Origin: Gammaproteobacteria bacterium
Lineage (GTDB): Bacteria > Pseudomonadota > Gammaproteobacteria > Pseudomonadales > Azotimanducaceae_A
Reading direction: 5' to 3'
DNA length: 8,368 nt
Assembly (NCBI GenBank): GCA_028819775.1
Contig: JAPPKV010000187.1
Coordinates: 1-8,368, forward strand
Below the pieces are notes generated by a model. The model did no database searches. It was not told the origin of the DNA and saw nothing but the letters and a program-made list of their open reading frames with translations. This document shows positions 1 through 8,277 of the stretch, piece after piece (position 1 is the stretch's first letter; each line of letters begins with the position of its first letter). The translations under genes and the position numbers were made by a program.

Positions 1-2
1 CC

Positions 3-62
3 CGCTACCAGGGACAAGCCAGTCCCGAGCAACTGGCGGCGTTCGACAAGCAGCGACCGTAG
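3..62 (+). CDS. C-terminal end of an unidentified protein (partial, cut by window start)
   Basis: Frame 3 is open from the window edge to a TAG at 60-62 and reads RYQGQASPEQLAAFDKQRP. This is a plausible charged, Pro/Gln-containing protein tail. The codons are GC-rich at the third position, like the neighbouring genes. It would end 10 nt before the stop of ppdK, so the two genes would converge tail to tail. Too little is visible to name a family. A second reading frame (frame 2) is also open to 73-75, so the choice of frame rests on the look of the peptide. It is a low-confidence call and could be non-coding. Confidence 0.4.
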   Translation, partial: RYQGQASPEQLAAFDKQRP

Positions 63-72
63 GACTCTCCCG

Positions 73-2796
73 TTAGCGCGCGGTCCACATGGTCGGCCGG
101 TTTGCCAGCGTTGCCTGCGCGGCAGCTACTCGGGCCACGGGCACCCGTAGGGGCGAACAGCTAACGTAGTCGAGCCCGGCCTGTTCAAAAAACGCGATGG
201 AGGCCGGATCGCCGCCGTGTTCGCCGCAGATTCCGATCTTCAAGTCCGGACGCGTCGAACGCCCCAACCGAACGGCCTCGGTCACCAGGCGGCCGACGCC
301 AGATTCGTCGATGCGGGCGAAGGGATTGGCGGCGAAGATCTCCTTCTCGACATAGCGGTCGAAGAACCCGCCCATGTCGTCGCGCGACAGACCAAGGGTC
401 ATCTGCGTGAGGTCGTTCGTGCCGAAGCTGAAGAACTCCGCCTCCCGGGCGATCTCGTCCGCGGTCAGCGCGGCACGGGGAACCTCGATCATCGTGCCGA
501 CCTGGTAGTCGACCTTCGTACCCGTGCGCTGCATCACTTGTGCACCAATACGGTGAATGATCGCCGCCTGGTCGGCCAACTCCTCGCGGAAACCCACCAG
601 CGGCACCATGATCTCCGGCCGGACTGGCGTTCCTTCGCCCTTCGCCGCGATGGCCGCCTCGAAGATCGCCCGGGTCTGCGTTTCCGTGATCTCCGGGTAG
701 AGGATGCCCAACCGGCAACCGCGCCAGCCGAGCATTGGATTCACCTCGGTGAGGTTGTGGACGCGTTCCTCGACAAGGCCCACCGGCACCCCGAGCTTGG
801 CAGCCAATGCGCGACGGACCTCGGGTTCCGCGGGCAGGAATTCGTGCAACGGGGGGTCGAGCAGTCGGATCGTCACCGGTCGTCCGGCCATCGCGACGAA
901 TAGATTCGCGAAGTCGTCGCGCTGGTAGGGAAGCAGCTCGGCGAGTGCCGCACGACGTTCCGCCTCGTCGGCGGCGAGAATCATCTGCCGCATCGCGTCG
1001 ATGCGGTCCGCCTCGAAGAACATGTGCTCCGTCCGGCACAAGCCGATGCCCTCCGCGCCGTAGCGGATTGCGTCCTGGGCCATGGCGGGGGTGTCGGCAT
1101 TGGCACGCACGGCGACGCGTCGTTGGGCGTCGGCCCAGGACATGACCCTCTGGTAGAGCCGGTACCAGGTGCTGTCCTCCGGGTTCATATCCCCGCCTAG
1201 GACGCGACGCACTTCCGAGGGTGAAGTGGCGATCTCTCCGGCGTAGACCGCGCCCGTGGTTCCGTCGAGTGAAATGGCATCGCCCGCCCGTAGGACGCGG
1301 CCCGCCGTGCTCAAGGTTCCTTCGGCGTAGTCGATGACGATGTCCGATGCACCGCAGACGCAAACCTTGCCAAGCTGGCGTGCCACGAGTGCGGCGTGGG
1401 ACGAGACGCCGCCGCGGGTGGTCAGGATCCCTTCCGCGGCGAGCATGCCCTTCAGGTCCTCTGGGCTGGTCTTCGTTCGGCACAGGATCAAACGCTCGCC
1501 CAGGCTCCGGAGCCGGTCCGCGTCTTCCGGCGTGAACACGATCCGGCCGCTTGCGGCACCGGGGCCGGCTGGCAAGCCCCTGGCAACCGGCGATGCCTTG
1601 GCTAGAGCACGCGCCTCGAACGTCGGCGCCAGCAGCGAGTCGATCGAGTCCGCGGGAATACGCATGAGCGCCGCCGCTTCGTCGAGCAAACCCTCGGCGT
1701 GCATTTCCACGGCGATGCGCACGGCCGCCAAACCCGTGCGCTTGCCGCTTCGGGTCTGCAGCAGGTAGAGCCGCTCATCGTCGATGGTGAATTCGAAATC
1801 CTGCATGTCGTGGAAATGCCCTTCCAGGGTGTCCCGTACGGACTCTAGTTCCCGGTATATCCGCGGCATGTCGGTGGCGAGTTCCACAATGGGTCGGGGC
1901 GTTCGGACACCGGCGACCACGTCCTCGCCCTGGGCATTCAGGAGGTACTCGCCGTAGAGGGTCTTCTCCCCGTTGGCCGGGTCCCGGGTAAAGGCCACGC
2001 CGGTGGCGCTGTTGCTGCGGCGGTTGCCGAACACCATGGCCTGGACGTTGACGGCGGTTCCCCATGCGCGTGGTATGCCGTAGCGCTGGCGGTAGAGGAT
2101 CGCGCGTTCGTTGGTCCACGATCCGAACACGGCGCCGATTGCACCCCAAAGCTGCTCGTGAACGTCTTCCGGGAACGGTGTGCCGAGCCGGGCAACGACG
2201 AGATCCTTGTAGCCGGCGACCAACCGGGCGAGCAACTGCGCATCGAGACCCGCGTCCTCGTCCACCCCCGCATCCCGTTTCAACCCCTCCAGCATTTCCT
2301 CGAACGGATCCGGGGCGGACTCGGACTCCGGGCCCACGCCAAGCACGATACCCGCGTACATGTGAATGAACCGGCGGTAGCAGTCGAGGGCGAAACGCGG
2401 ATCACCCGTTGCCGAGGCCAGACCTTGCACGGTCTCGTCGTTGAGGCCGAGGTTCAGGATGGTATCCATCATCCCCGGCATCGACTCCCGGGCACCGGAC
2501 CGCACCGAGACCAGGAGCGGGTCCGCGGCGTCGCCGAAGCGCTTGCCCTGTGCCTTCTCCACGACGGCCAACTGCTCCCGGACGGCACCGGCGAACCCGG
2601 GCGGATATTCGCCATCTCGCTCGTAGTGCCAAGCGCAGACATCCGTGGAAATGGTGAAACCCGGCGGCACGGGCAGGCCGATGCGGGCCATCTCGGCGAG
2701 GTTCGCGCCCTTGCCGCCGAGCAGGTTCCGCATGCTGGCGTCTCCGTCGGTACGCTCGCCGAACGCGAACACGTACTGGATTGGCTCGCTCGCCAT
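73..2796 (-). CDS. ppdK: Pyruvate, phosphate dikinase
   Basis: This cytosolic enzyme interconverts pyruvate + ATP + Pi and PEP + AMP + PPi through a phosphohistidine carried on a swivelling domain. The 907-residue product is full length for the family. Visible motifs in order: GGKGANL (27-33) and [13 protein letters not shown] (97-109) in the N-terminal ATP-grasp domain; [10 protein letters not shown] (345-354) at its end; the phosphohistidine loop GGVSSHAA (462-469, His467); then the PEP/pyruvate TIM barrel with [12 protein letters not shown] (583-594), GTNDLTQM (792-799) and CGEHGGDP, whose Cys857 is the expected acid/base. The loop reads GGVSSH where the family usually has GGMTSH, so the Thr that regulatory proteins modify in plants is Ser here. 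The frame stays open to 2919, but the ATG at 2796 gives the usual N-terminus ([14 protein letters not shown]) and has AGGA three bases upstream. It is divergent from the VOC gene, with a 146-nt shared upstream region. Function is certain; direction of flux is not. Confidence 0.97.
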   Translation of the reverse strand: MASEPIQYVFAFGERTDGDASMRNLLGGKGANLAEMARIGLPVPPGFTISTDVCAWHYERDGEYPPGFAGAVREQLAVVEKAQGKRFGDAADPLLVSVRSGARESMPGMMDTILNLGLNDETVQGLASATGDPRFALDCYRRFIHMYAGIVLGVGPESESAPDPFEEMLEGLKRDAGVDEDAGLDAQLLARLVAGYKDLVVARLGTPFPEDVHEQLWGAIGAVFGSWTNERAILYRQRYGIPRAWGTAVNVQAMVFGNRRSNSATGVAFTRDPANGEKTLYGEYLLNAQGEDVVAGVRTPRPIVELATDMPRIYRELESVRDTLEGHFHDMQDFEFTIDDERLYLLQTRSGKRTGLAAVRIAVEMHAEGLLDEAAALMRIPADSIDSLLAPTFEARALAKASPVARGLPAGPGAASGRIVFTPEDADRLRSLGERLILCRTKTSPEDLKGMLAAEGILTTRGGVSSHAALVARQLGKVCVCGASDIVIDYAEGTLSTAGRVLRAGDAISLDGTTGAVYAGEIATSPSEVRRVLGGDMNPEDSTWYRLYQRVMSWADAQRRVAVRANADTPAMAQDAIRYGAEGIGLCRTEHMFFEADRIDAMRQMILAADEAERRAALAELLPYQRDDFANLFVAMAGRPVTIRLLDPPLHEFLPAEPEVRRALAAKLGVPVGLVEERVHNLTEVNPMLGWRGCRLGILYPEITETQTRAIFEAAIAAKGEGTPVRPEIMVPLVGFREELADQAAIIHRIGAQVMQRTGTKVDYQVGTMIEVPRAALTADEIAREAEFFSFGTNDLTQMTLGLSRDDMGGFFDRYVEKEIFAANPFARIDESGVGRLVTEAVRLGRSTRPDLKIGICGEHGGDPASIAFFEQAGLDYVSCSPLRVPVARVAAAQATLANRPTMWTAR

Positions 2797-2930
2797 GCTT
2801 CCTAGAAAACGCCTTCGGTCCGTGAACAGATTTACCGTATCACGATCCCAACGAGTGGTCCTTTTCGGGTATCTTTCGTCGCCGCCTTGCAGTTCAGCGG
2901 CCCGTGCCGCACCCCACAAAACGACACCGT

Positions 2931-2935
2931 AGGAG
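2931..2935 (+). promoter_or_regulatory. Ribosome binding site fixing a GTG start
   Basis: AGGAG lies 7 nt before the GTG at 2943. The frame is open further upstream (an alternative GTG at 2904), but only the 2943 start has this well-placed site and gives a protein that begins directly at the VOC fold. Confidence 0.75.
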
Positions 2936-2942
2936 TTTGCTC

Positions 2943-3329
2943 GTGCCTGATTTCAGCTACAACGGAACCATCACCCTGTCATCGTCGGTCAAGGATCTCG
3001 ACACATCCATCGCCTGGTTCAAGGACATCCTCGGTTTCGAGGAGGAATTCAAGGTGGCCGAAGCCGGCTGGGCGGAAGTATCAACCCCCGCCGAAGGCGT
3101 CAGCATCGGCCTCGACCAAACCGACGGCGACGTGGTGGGCTCGGGCGGGTCAGTCCCGGTATTCGGCGTCGTGGACATCGACGCGGCTCGGGCCGAATTG
3201 GAAGCCAAGGGCGTCGAGTTCGCCGGGGACACCGTCGAGTTGCCCGGCATGGTCAAGCTGGCGACGTTCTTCGACCCCGACGGCAATCGCTACATGTTCG
3301 CCCAGTCGCTGGTCGAGGGCGCACCGTAG
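2943..3329 (+). CDS. VOC-superfamily (glyoxalase/dioxygenase-fold) protein
   Basis: The 128-residue product has the two half-modules of a single-domain vicinal oxygen chelate protein. The first strand and helix read [19 protein letters not shown] (about 14-32). The second module begins near [18 protein letters not shown], and the domain ends with [13 protein letters not shown] (109-121), a very common VOC ending. Length is normal for the group. The classical glyoxalase I metal ligands cannot be assigned by eye, so the substrate is unknown; fosfomycin-resistance, glyoxalase-like and binding-only members all share this look. Start chosen at GTG 2943 because of AGGAG at 2931-2935. It is transcribed away from ppdK and converges on folE2. 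Its TAG stop (3327-3329) is part of the GTAG foot of a REP hairpin that begins at the next base, so the last codons (CCG TAG) may derive from the repeat. Confidence 0.85.
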   Translation: MPDFSYNGTITLSSSVKDLDTSIAWFKDILGFEEEFKVAEAGWAEVSTPAEGVSIGLDQTDGDVVGSGGSVPVFGVVDIDAARAELEAKGVEFAGDTVELPGMVKLATFFDPDGNRYMFAQSLVEGAP

Positions 3330-3350
3330 GGGACGGGCTTGTCCCGTCCC
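3326..3350 (+). repeat. REP copy 1 (GTAG foot plus 8-bp hairpin)
   Basis: GTAG (3326-3329) is followed at once by GGGACGGG (3330-3337), loop CTTGT (3338-3342) and CCCGTCCC (3343-3350), a perfect 8-bp stem. A GTAG tetranucleotide 5' of a short hairpin is the hallmark of REP sequences recognised by REP-associated tyrosine transposases. The TAG of the foot is the stop codon of the VOC gene. Confidence 0.8.
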
Positions 3351-3352
3351 GG

Positions 3353-3369
3353 CGCGCCCGTTGGGCGCG
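3353..3369. repeat. Perfect 7-bp hairpin inside the BIME
   Basis: CGCGCCC, loop GTT, GGGCGCG. It sits 2 nt after REP copy 1. It has no T-run, so it is not a canonical intrinsic terminator. Confidence 0.6.
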
Positions 3370-3371
3370 AT

Positions 3372-3392
3372 CGAGAATGCTCCGCATTCTCG
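3372..3392. repeat. Perfect 9-bp hairpin inside the BIME
   Basis: CGAGAATGC (3372-3380), loop TCC, GCATTCTCG (3384-3392). The stem is perfect and separate from the REP stems. It may be the linker motif of this BIME family. Confidence 0.6.
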
Positions 3393-3431
3393 TGTCAAAT
3401 GGCCGCAAAGACCGTACCGCATGACCAGCAC

Positions 3432-3456
3432 GGGACGCCACAAGGGCGTCCCCTAC
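3432..3456 (-). repeat. REP copy 2 (inverted, compensatory stem variant)
   Basis: Read on the minus strand from 3456: GTAG, then GGGACGCC, loop CTTGT, GGCGTCCC. Compared with copy 1, bases 7-8 of the left arm change from GG to CC and the matching bases of the right arm change from CC to GG. All 8 pairs are therefore kept while the GTAG foot and the loop are unchanged. The TAG of the foot (complement of 3453-3455) is the stop codon of folE2. Confidence 0.8.
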
Positions 3457-4382
3457 GGGATGGGCGTATAGCCTCCATCCACGCCCTTGGCGAAGACGCT
3501 GACCGCGTCGTGGGCGTGAAGGCTTTCGTGGTGCTCGATCCGGACATGGAAGTCGAGCACCGAGGGATTGCCGTCTAGCACGGATTTCAGGCGACGTCCG
3601 GCGTCTTCGCAGAACATGAGGTTGGCGGCGTTCAGCCGCGCGAATTCCTGTTCGTCTTCCCGTTTGACTGCGGTTTGAACCGGCGTCGACAGCGCTTCCT
3701 CTACGTCGGAGACCAGCGCGGTTACCGGAAAAATCGGCAGCGTGTCGTCGAGTCGCAGCCGGGCCCGGGCGATGCTGCGTTGACCATGCGGCGTGCCGGC
3801 GATCGCCTCCTCCGTGCCCAGCCAGGCCTTGACGTCAGCCGAGGCAACGGGCCCGTTGTCCCCGAAATCGCGCTCGAACTGGTCCTGGATGAGTTGGCGG
3901 GCGAGTGCCGCCGACGCCGGACAGGTGCTCGAGTACCACACGCCCAGATCCATCTCGATGCTGATCTCGCCGTTGATCGACGAGCCGCGAATGGCCACCG
4001 GGTAGCTGTTCCATCCCGAGTTGTCCGATACCAGCGAGCGGCGGCGCAGGAAGTAGTCGAACGCGAACTCGATGAACGCATGGCCCGAGAGATCCCGGTG
4101 GGAGACCAGCATCGATTTCAAGAGCAGCTTGAGTCCCGCCGGGGTTAGGGGTCGCGTCGTGGCGTGCTCGTCCAGAATGAGGTACAGGCGGGACATGTGA
4201 ATGCCCTTGGCCTCGGCGTTGGCGAGATCGACGTAGAGCTGAACCCGCGCTTCTACGCGATGCACGTCCTCACCGTCGCGGATGTCGATGGGTTGGCGAA
4301 TGTCCCCCATGCCGACCCAGTCGAGCGTCCCGGTTTGCTGGACGCCCCGGCTCGCGACATCGGGTAGGTGGGATTCTCTCAA
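3453..4382 (-). CDS. folE2: GTP cyclohydrolase IB (FolE2)
   Basis: FolE2 converts GTP to 7,8-dihydroneopterin triphosphate, the entry step to tetrahydrofolate and, through later enzymes, queuosine. It belongs to a different subfamily from zinc-dependent FolE and often works with other metals. The 309-residue product shows LDWVGMGDI near the N-terminus, GIHMSRLYLIL (about 60-70), SSTCPASAALARQLIQDQF (151-169), GTPHGQRS (196-203), TAVKREDEQEFARLNAANLMFCEDA (about 237-261) and the C-terminal IEHHESLHAHDAVS (282-295). The first Cys of the usual CPCS motif (Cys154) and the His of PHGQRS (His199), expected metal or catalytic residues, are present; the second Cys is Ala156. Start: an ATG at 4409 is in frame but has a hairpin rather than a Shine-Dalgarno site just before it. 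TTG 4382 has two AGGAG sites upstream and gives the usual N-terminal length. The stop codon lies inside REP copy 2. Confidence 0.93.
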   Translation of the reverse strand: MRESHLPDVASRGVQQTGTLDWVGMGDIRQPIDIRDGEDVHRVEARVQLYVDLANAEAKGIHMSRLYLILDEHATTRPLTPAGLKLLLKSMLVSHRDLSGHAFIEFAFDYFLRRRSLVSDNSGWNSYPVAIRGSSINGEISIEMDLGVWYSSTCPASAALARQLIQDQFERDFGDNGPVASADVKAWLGTEEAIAGTPHGQRSIARARLRLDDTLPIFPVTALVSDVEEALSTPVQTAVKREDEQEFARLNAANLMFCEDAGRRLKSVLDGNPSVLDFHVRIEHHESLHAHDAVSVFAKGVDGGYTPIP

Positions 4383-4386
4383 CTTG

Positions 4387-4397
4387 CTCCTACTCCT
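4387..4397 (-). promoter_or_regulatory. Tandem Shine-Dalgarno sequence of folE2
   Basis: On the minus strand, two AGGAG motifs lie 10 nt (4397-4393) and 4 nt (4391-4387) before TTG 4382. They would be inside the coding region if translation began at ATG 4409, which is why the TTG start is preferred. The choice is inferred, not proven. Confidence 0.5.
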
Positions 4398-4411
4398 CAA
4401 AGAGATCATAC

Positions 4412-4430
4412 GACCGCCCCGAGGCCGGTC
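4412..4430 (-). repeat. Hairpin in the folE2 leader
   Basis: On the minus strand GACCGGCC, loop TCG, GGGCGGTC, an 8-bp stem with one mismatch. It lies between REP copy 3 and folE2 and ends 2 nt before ATG 4409. It resembles the layout of REP copy 1, which is also followed closely by a second hairpin. It may be part of the repeat element or may affect folE2 translation. Confidence 0.4.
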
Positions 4431-4441
4431 TTGCCCTGCAC

Positions 4442-4466
4442 GAGACGGGACGAGCCCGTCCCCTAC
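4442..4466 (-). repeat. REP copy 3
   Basis: Read on the minus strand from 4466: GTAG, GGGACGGG, loop CTCGT, CCCGTCTC. The geometry is the same as copies 1 and 2 (4-nt foot, 8-bp stem, 5-nt loop), with one G·T pair in the stem and a T-to-C change in the loop. The flank after the hairpin (GTGCAGGGCA) matches that of copy 2 (GTGCTGGTCA) at 8 of 10 positions. It lies 43 nt past the Trm112 stop and upstream of folE2, so it could limit read-through between them. Confidence 0.75.
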
Positions 4467-4509
4467 GGTTTTTGGCCATGCGATTCAATGGGTTGTCCGG
4501 GGCAGTCTA

Positions 4510-4710
4510 TCACCCGCCTTCACGCAGGGTTTCCCTCTCCTCGGCGCTGAGTTCGCGGGCTTCCTCTGCGATCAGAACGGGGATGCCGTCGCGGATCGCG
4601 TACGACAGACCACTCGCGGAGCACCACAGTTCCTCGGTCTCCGACCGGTAGACGAGCGGTGCCTTGCTGACCGGGCAAACGAGTAGTTCGAGGAGCTTGC
4701 GATTGAACAT
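4510..4710 (-). CDS. Trm112-family small protein (YcaR-like, UPF0434)
   Basis: The 66-residue product MFNRKLLELLVCPVSKAPL... contains the conserved RDGIPVLIAEEAREL segment near residues 40-54 and is the normal length for the bacterial family. Trm112 in archaea and eukaryotes binds and activates methyltransferases; the role of the bacterial protein is not well settled. The zinc-ribbon-like pattern is degenerate: CPVS has Ser at the second Cys position, Cys30 remains (LWCSAS), and the fourth Cys is absent, so metal binding is unlikely. Such Cys loss is common among bacterial homologues. It lies 90 nt downstream of purA on the same strand rather than next to kdsB/lpxK as in E. coli. No clear Shine-Dalgarno sequence precedes the ATG. 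The family assignment is firm; the function is not. Confidence 0.88.
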   Translation of the reverse strand: MFNRKLLELLVCPVSKAPLVYRSETEELWCSASGLSYAIRDGIPVLIAEEARELSAEERETLREGG

Positions 4711-4800
4711 AGGTGGCGCTCAGCTCGGCGAGTGAAGGCGATAGTACGGCATCGATACTTGATTCGAGTCAGGTCTCTTCCTGCGGACAGAAACCAACCC

Positions 4801-6141
<1,341 letters not shown>

Positions 6142-6202
6142 TTAGGTCTTTGCGAACCGCTTCCGAGCGACCGCGCGCCCTTCGGACACGTGAGGGTCGC
6201 CC

Positions 6203-7075
6203 TTACCGCAGTTCGCCCGACTGGAGATACCGGAAGAAGTCGCTATCCGGGTCCAGAATGAGCGTGTCGCCCTTGTCGCTGAACGAAGCCGCAAAGGCCG
6301 TCATGCGGCGGGTGAAGGCGTAGAACTCCCGATCCTGGTCGAAGGCGTCGGCGTAGATCTTGGTCGCCTGGGCGTCGCCGTCGCCGCGAATCTCCTCCGC
6401 GTCCCGGTAGGCCTCCGCGGTGAGGACGGTCACTTGTTTGTCCGCGTCGGCCTTGCGGGCGATCGCCAGTTCCTCGCCGTCGGCCCGGTACTGGTTCGCC
6501 TCGATGTAACGGGCCGAGTTCATGCGTTGGTGGACCGCGTCCTCAACCTCGGTCGGCAGGTCGATTTGCTTGACGCGTACGTCGATCACCTCGATGCCCA
6601 TCTCGTCCATCATCTCCTCGTTGAGGAGGGCTCTTAGGTCGGCCATGAACTGGTCGCGCTCGCCAGAGACGACATCGTGCTGGGTGCGTCGGCTGATTTC
6701 GTTCCTCAAGCCCTCGTTGACCCGTTCCAGGAGCCGGTTGCTTCCGATGGCCACGTCGCCCGAGGCGCTGCGGTAGAAACTCGCCACGTCGCCGATGCGC
6801 CACTTGGCGAAGGAGTCCACTTCAAGCGGCTTCTGCTCGATCGTCAGGTAGCGTCTCGCCGGCGCCTCGACGGTCAGTACCCGGGCGTCGAACTTCCTCA
6901 CCTGCTCCGCGAAGGGAATCTTGAAGTGAAGGCCCGGCGCGATGTCCGCGTTGGCGAATTCGCCGAACCTGAGTTTCACGGCCCGTTGGGTCTCCTTGAC
7001 CACGTAGACCGCGTTGGATATGAGCAACACGGCGACAAGGGCGCCGACGACAATCAATAGGGTCTTTAGTTTCAC
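6203..7075 (-). CDS. hflC: HflC, SPFH-domain subunit of the FtsH modulator complex
   Basis: HflC pairs with HflK in a large inner-membrane, periplasm-facing cage around the FtsH protease and modulates degradation of membrane and regulatory proteins. The 290-residue product begins VKLKTLLIVVGALVAVLLI, a single N-terminal membrane anchor (about 6-26), followed by the band-7/SPFH domain (KETQRAVKLRFGEF, then GLHFKIPF) and an Ala/Glu/Asp-rich helix (about 190-240). It ends with LILDPDSDFFRYL, the typical HflC tail. The frame extends upstream to 7255, but that extension is out-of-frame hflK sequence. GTG 7075, with GGAGGAGG 8 nt before it, begins the protein exactly at the anchor. It lies 22 nt after hflK, so the two are probably one operon. 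No odd residues were noticed. Confidence 0.96.
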   Translation of the reverse strand: MKLKTLLIVVGALVAVLLISNAVYVVKETQRAVKLRFGEFANADIAPGLHFKIPFAEQVRKFDARVLTVEAPARRYLTIEQKPLEVDSFAKWRIGDVASFYRSASGDVAIGSNRLLERVNEGLRNEISRRTQHDVVSGERDQFMADLRALLNEEMMDEMGIEVIDVRVKQIDLPTEVEDAVHQRMNSARYIEANQYRADGEELAIARKADADKQVTVLTAEAYRDAEEIRGDGDAQATKIYADAFDQDREFYAFTRRMTAFAASFSDKGDTLILDPDSDFFRYLQSGELR

Positions 7076-7083
7076 TTGGTAAT

Positions 7084-7091
7084 CCTCCTCC
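7084..7091 (-). promoter_or_regulatory. Strong Shine-Dalgarno site for the GTG start of hflC
   Basis: GGAGGAGG on the minus strand, 8 nt before GTG 7075 and inside the 22-nt hflK-hflC gap. It decides the hflC start and offsets the weaker start codon. Confidence 0.85.
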
Positions 7092-7097
7092 GATCCA

Positions 7098-8171
7098 TCA
7101 GCGGCGTTGGCCGGCGTCGCTAGCGGCGGCACCGGTAACGACGTTGCGCAGTTCGTCGATCCCCGAACCCTTGTCGAGGGGCAGCACCATGATGTTGTCG
7201 TCGCCCACGTCGACAACGACCTTGGAGACATTCTGTAGCACCGACTCCCAGGCATCGATGTACAACCGGTCCCGTGTCACCTCGGGTGCGAGCTTGTATT
7301 CCGCCAACAGCTTCAGGAAACGCTGCGCCTCGCCCGTGGCCTCGGCGATCACCTGGTCGCGGTACGCCTCGGCTTCCTGAACGGCCTTGGCCGCTTCGCC
7401 CCGGGCCGTGGGGACGACCTGTGCGGTGTAGGCGTCCGCGTCGTTCACGGCACGGTCCCTGTCCTCCTTGGCTTTCTGGACATCGTCGAAGGCCGCCTGA
7501 ACCGGGTCCGGCGGCGCACTGTCGTCGATATTGACGGTCACCACTTCGATGCCCGCCTCGTAGATGTCGAGATAGGTTTGGATGCGCTCCTCCACCTCTT
7601 GGCCCAGCGCCACACGGCCCTCGGTGAGCACGGGCTCCATCTGGGATCCCCCGACGACGTGCCGGAGCGCACTCTCCGTGGCGTCCACGAGAGATGCTTC
7701 GGGATCGTTGACCTTGGTCACGAAGTCGATCGGGTCGAAACGTTTGTACTGCACGGTCAGGTTGACGAAAACGATGTTGTCGTCCTCGGTGAGCATCTCC
7801 GCCTGGTGGTTGTGGGACTCCACACGGGTGATGTTCACCCGCTCGAGTTCGTCGATTAGTCGCGGCCGCCAGTTGATGCCCGGCAGCTTCGCCTCGGGAA
7901 GCACCTTCCCGAAGCGGAAGATCACGCCCCGCTCCTGCTCGTCGAGTTGGTAGACGCCCCATACGCCGTAGGCGACCACAAGCACAACCAAGCCGATCCC
8001 GACGGACCGCCAGTTGAAGCCTGTCTTGCCGCCGGACGAACCGCCTCGACCGCCGAACAGCCGGGAGAGCCTCGCCTGGAACTTGCGAAACGCTTCGTCG
8101 AGATCCGGCGGCGCTTGGCCACCGCCCCGGCTCCAGGGGTCGTCGTTGCGACCGGGATCGTTCCAAGCCAT
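7098..8171 (-). CDS. hflK: HflK, SPFH-domain subunit of the FtsH modulator complex
   Basis: HflK is the larger partner of HflC in the inner-membrane HflKC complex that controls FtsH. The 357-residue product has a Gly/Pro-rich cytosolic N-terminus (MAWNDPGRNDDPWSRGGG), one membrane helix (about 56-74), then the SPFH domain starting YQLDEQERGVIFRFGKV (74-90) and LPGINWRPRLIDELERVNI. The HflK signature APPDPVQAAFDDVQKAKEDR (219-238) is followed by a long charged helix (about 231-290) and the C-terminal MVLPLDKGSG (328-337). It is shorter than E. coli HflK (419), mainly in the Gly-rich and C-terminal tails, which vary widely. ATG 8171 has GAGGA 5 nt upstream. The upstream 197 nt are non-coding and repeat-rich; hflX, often the preceding gene, is not seen in the window. 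Confidence 0.97.
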   Translation of the reverse strand: MAWNDPGRNDDPWSRGGGQAPPDLDEAFRKFQARLSRLFGGRGGSSGGKTGFNWRSVGIGLVVLVVAYGVWGVYQLDEQERGVIFRFGKVLPEAKLPGINWRPRLIDELERVNITRVESHNHQAEMLTEDDNIVFVNLTVQYKRFDPIDFVTKVNDPEASLVDATESALRHVVGGSQMEPVLTEGRVALGQEVEERIQTYLDIYEAGIEVVTVNIDDSAPPDPVQAAFDDVQKAKEDRDRAVNDADAYTAQVVPTARGEAAKAVQEAEAYRDQVIAEATGEAQRFLKLLAEYKLAPEVTRDRLYIDAWESVLQNVSKVVVDVGDDNIMVLPLDKGSGIDELRNVVTGAAASDAGQRR

Positions 8172-8205
8172 GTTCGTCCTCGGGGTCAGGCAAAGAGCAC
8201 TGATT

Positions 8206-8224
8206 CTAGCAGCCTGCCGGACTT
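8206..8224. repeat. 19-nt direct repeat, copy A
   Basis: CTAGCAGCCTGCCGGACTT, matching copy B at 8315-8333 in 18 of 19 positions (C versus T at the twelfth base). It lies 35 nt upstream of the hflK start. It could be the end of a small mobile element or an interspersed intergenic repeat. Confidence 0.65.
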
Positions 8225-8242
8225 TTCGGCGCTAGCCGAAAA
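8223..8242. repeat. GCTA-loop hairpin 1
   Basis: TTTTCGGC (8223-8230), loop GCTA (8231-8234), GCCGAAAA (8235-8242): a perfect 8-bp stem overlapping the end of direct repeat A. The T-run is on the 5' arm and the A-run on the 3' arm in both directions, the reverse of an intrinsic terminator. Confidence 0.6.
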
Positions 8243-8277
8243 AGGCGGGCTGGGTGCTAGGGCGGCTTGGGTTGGGG

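Larger units (their letters stand above)
3326..3456. repeat. BIME-like element: two inverted REPs enclosing two hairpins
   Basis: This 131-bp block fills the whole gap between the converging VOC and folE2 genes and overlaps both stop codons. It opens with a REP on the plus strand (3326-3350) and closes with a REP on the minus strand (3456-3432). Between them lie two perfect hairpins: CGCGCCC-GTT-GGGCGCG (3353-3369) and CGAGAATGC-TCC-GCATTCTCG (3372-3392), then about 38 nt with no clear structure. Paired REPs in opposite orientation are the definition of a bacterial interspersed mosaic element. Such elements are mobilised in trans by a RAYT transposase, which is not in this window. Transcripts from both sides would run into hairpins, so it may also protect or terminate mRNA ends. 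Confidence 0.8.

Noticed and set aside
10..25. GGGAC-aagcca-GTCCC hairpin resembling a REP stem
   Set aside because: There is no GTAG foot, the stem is only 5 bp, and it falls within the likely coding tail at 3-62; probably chance.
217..903. Long plus-strand open frame antisense to ppdK
   Set aside because: It lies wholly opposite a clear PpdK coding sequence, is typical of high-GC antisense frames, and its product shows no recognisable motif.
2797..2942. Promoters for the divergent ppdK and VOC genes
   Set aside because: A TATCTT lies upstream of the VOC gene, but no -35 match at proper spacing was found on either strand, so no promoter is claimed.
4711..4800. tRNA-like string (CTCGAATC) in the purA-Trm112 gap
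   Set aside because: No cloverleaf can be drawn around it: the flanking bases do not pair as a T-arm and no acceptor stem is present.
8223..8242. Possible intrinsic terminator upstream of hflK
   Set aside because: The T-run is on the 5' arm and no T-run follows the stem on either strand, so it does not fit a terminator.
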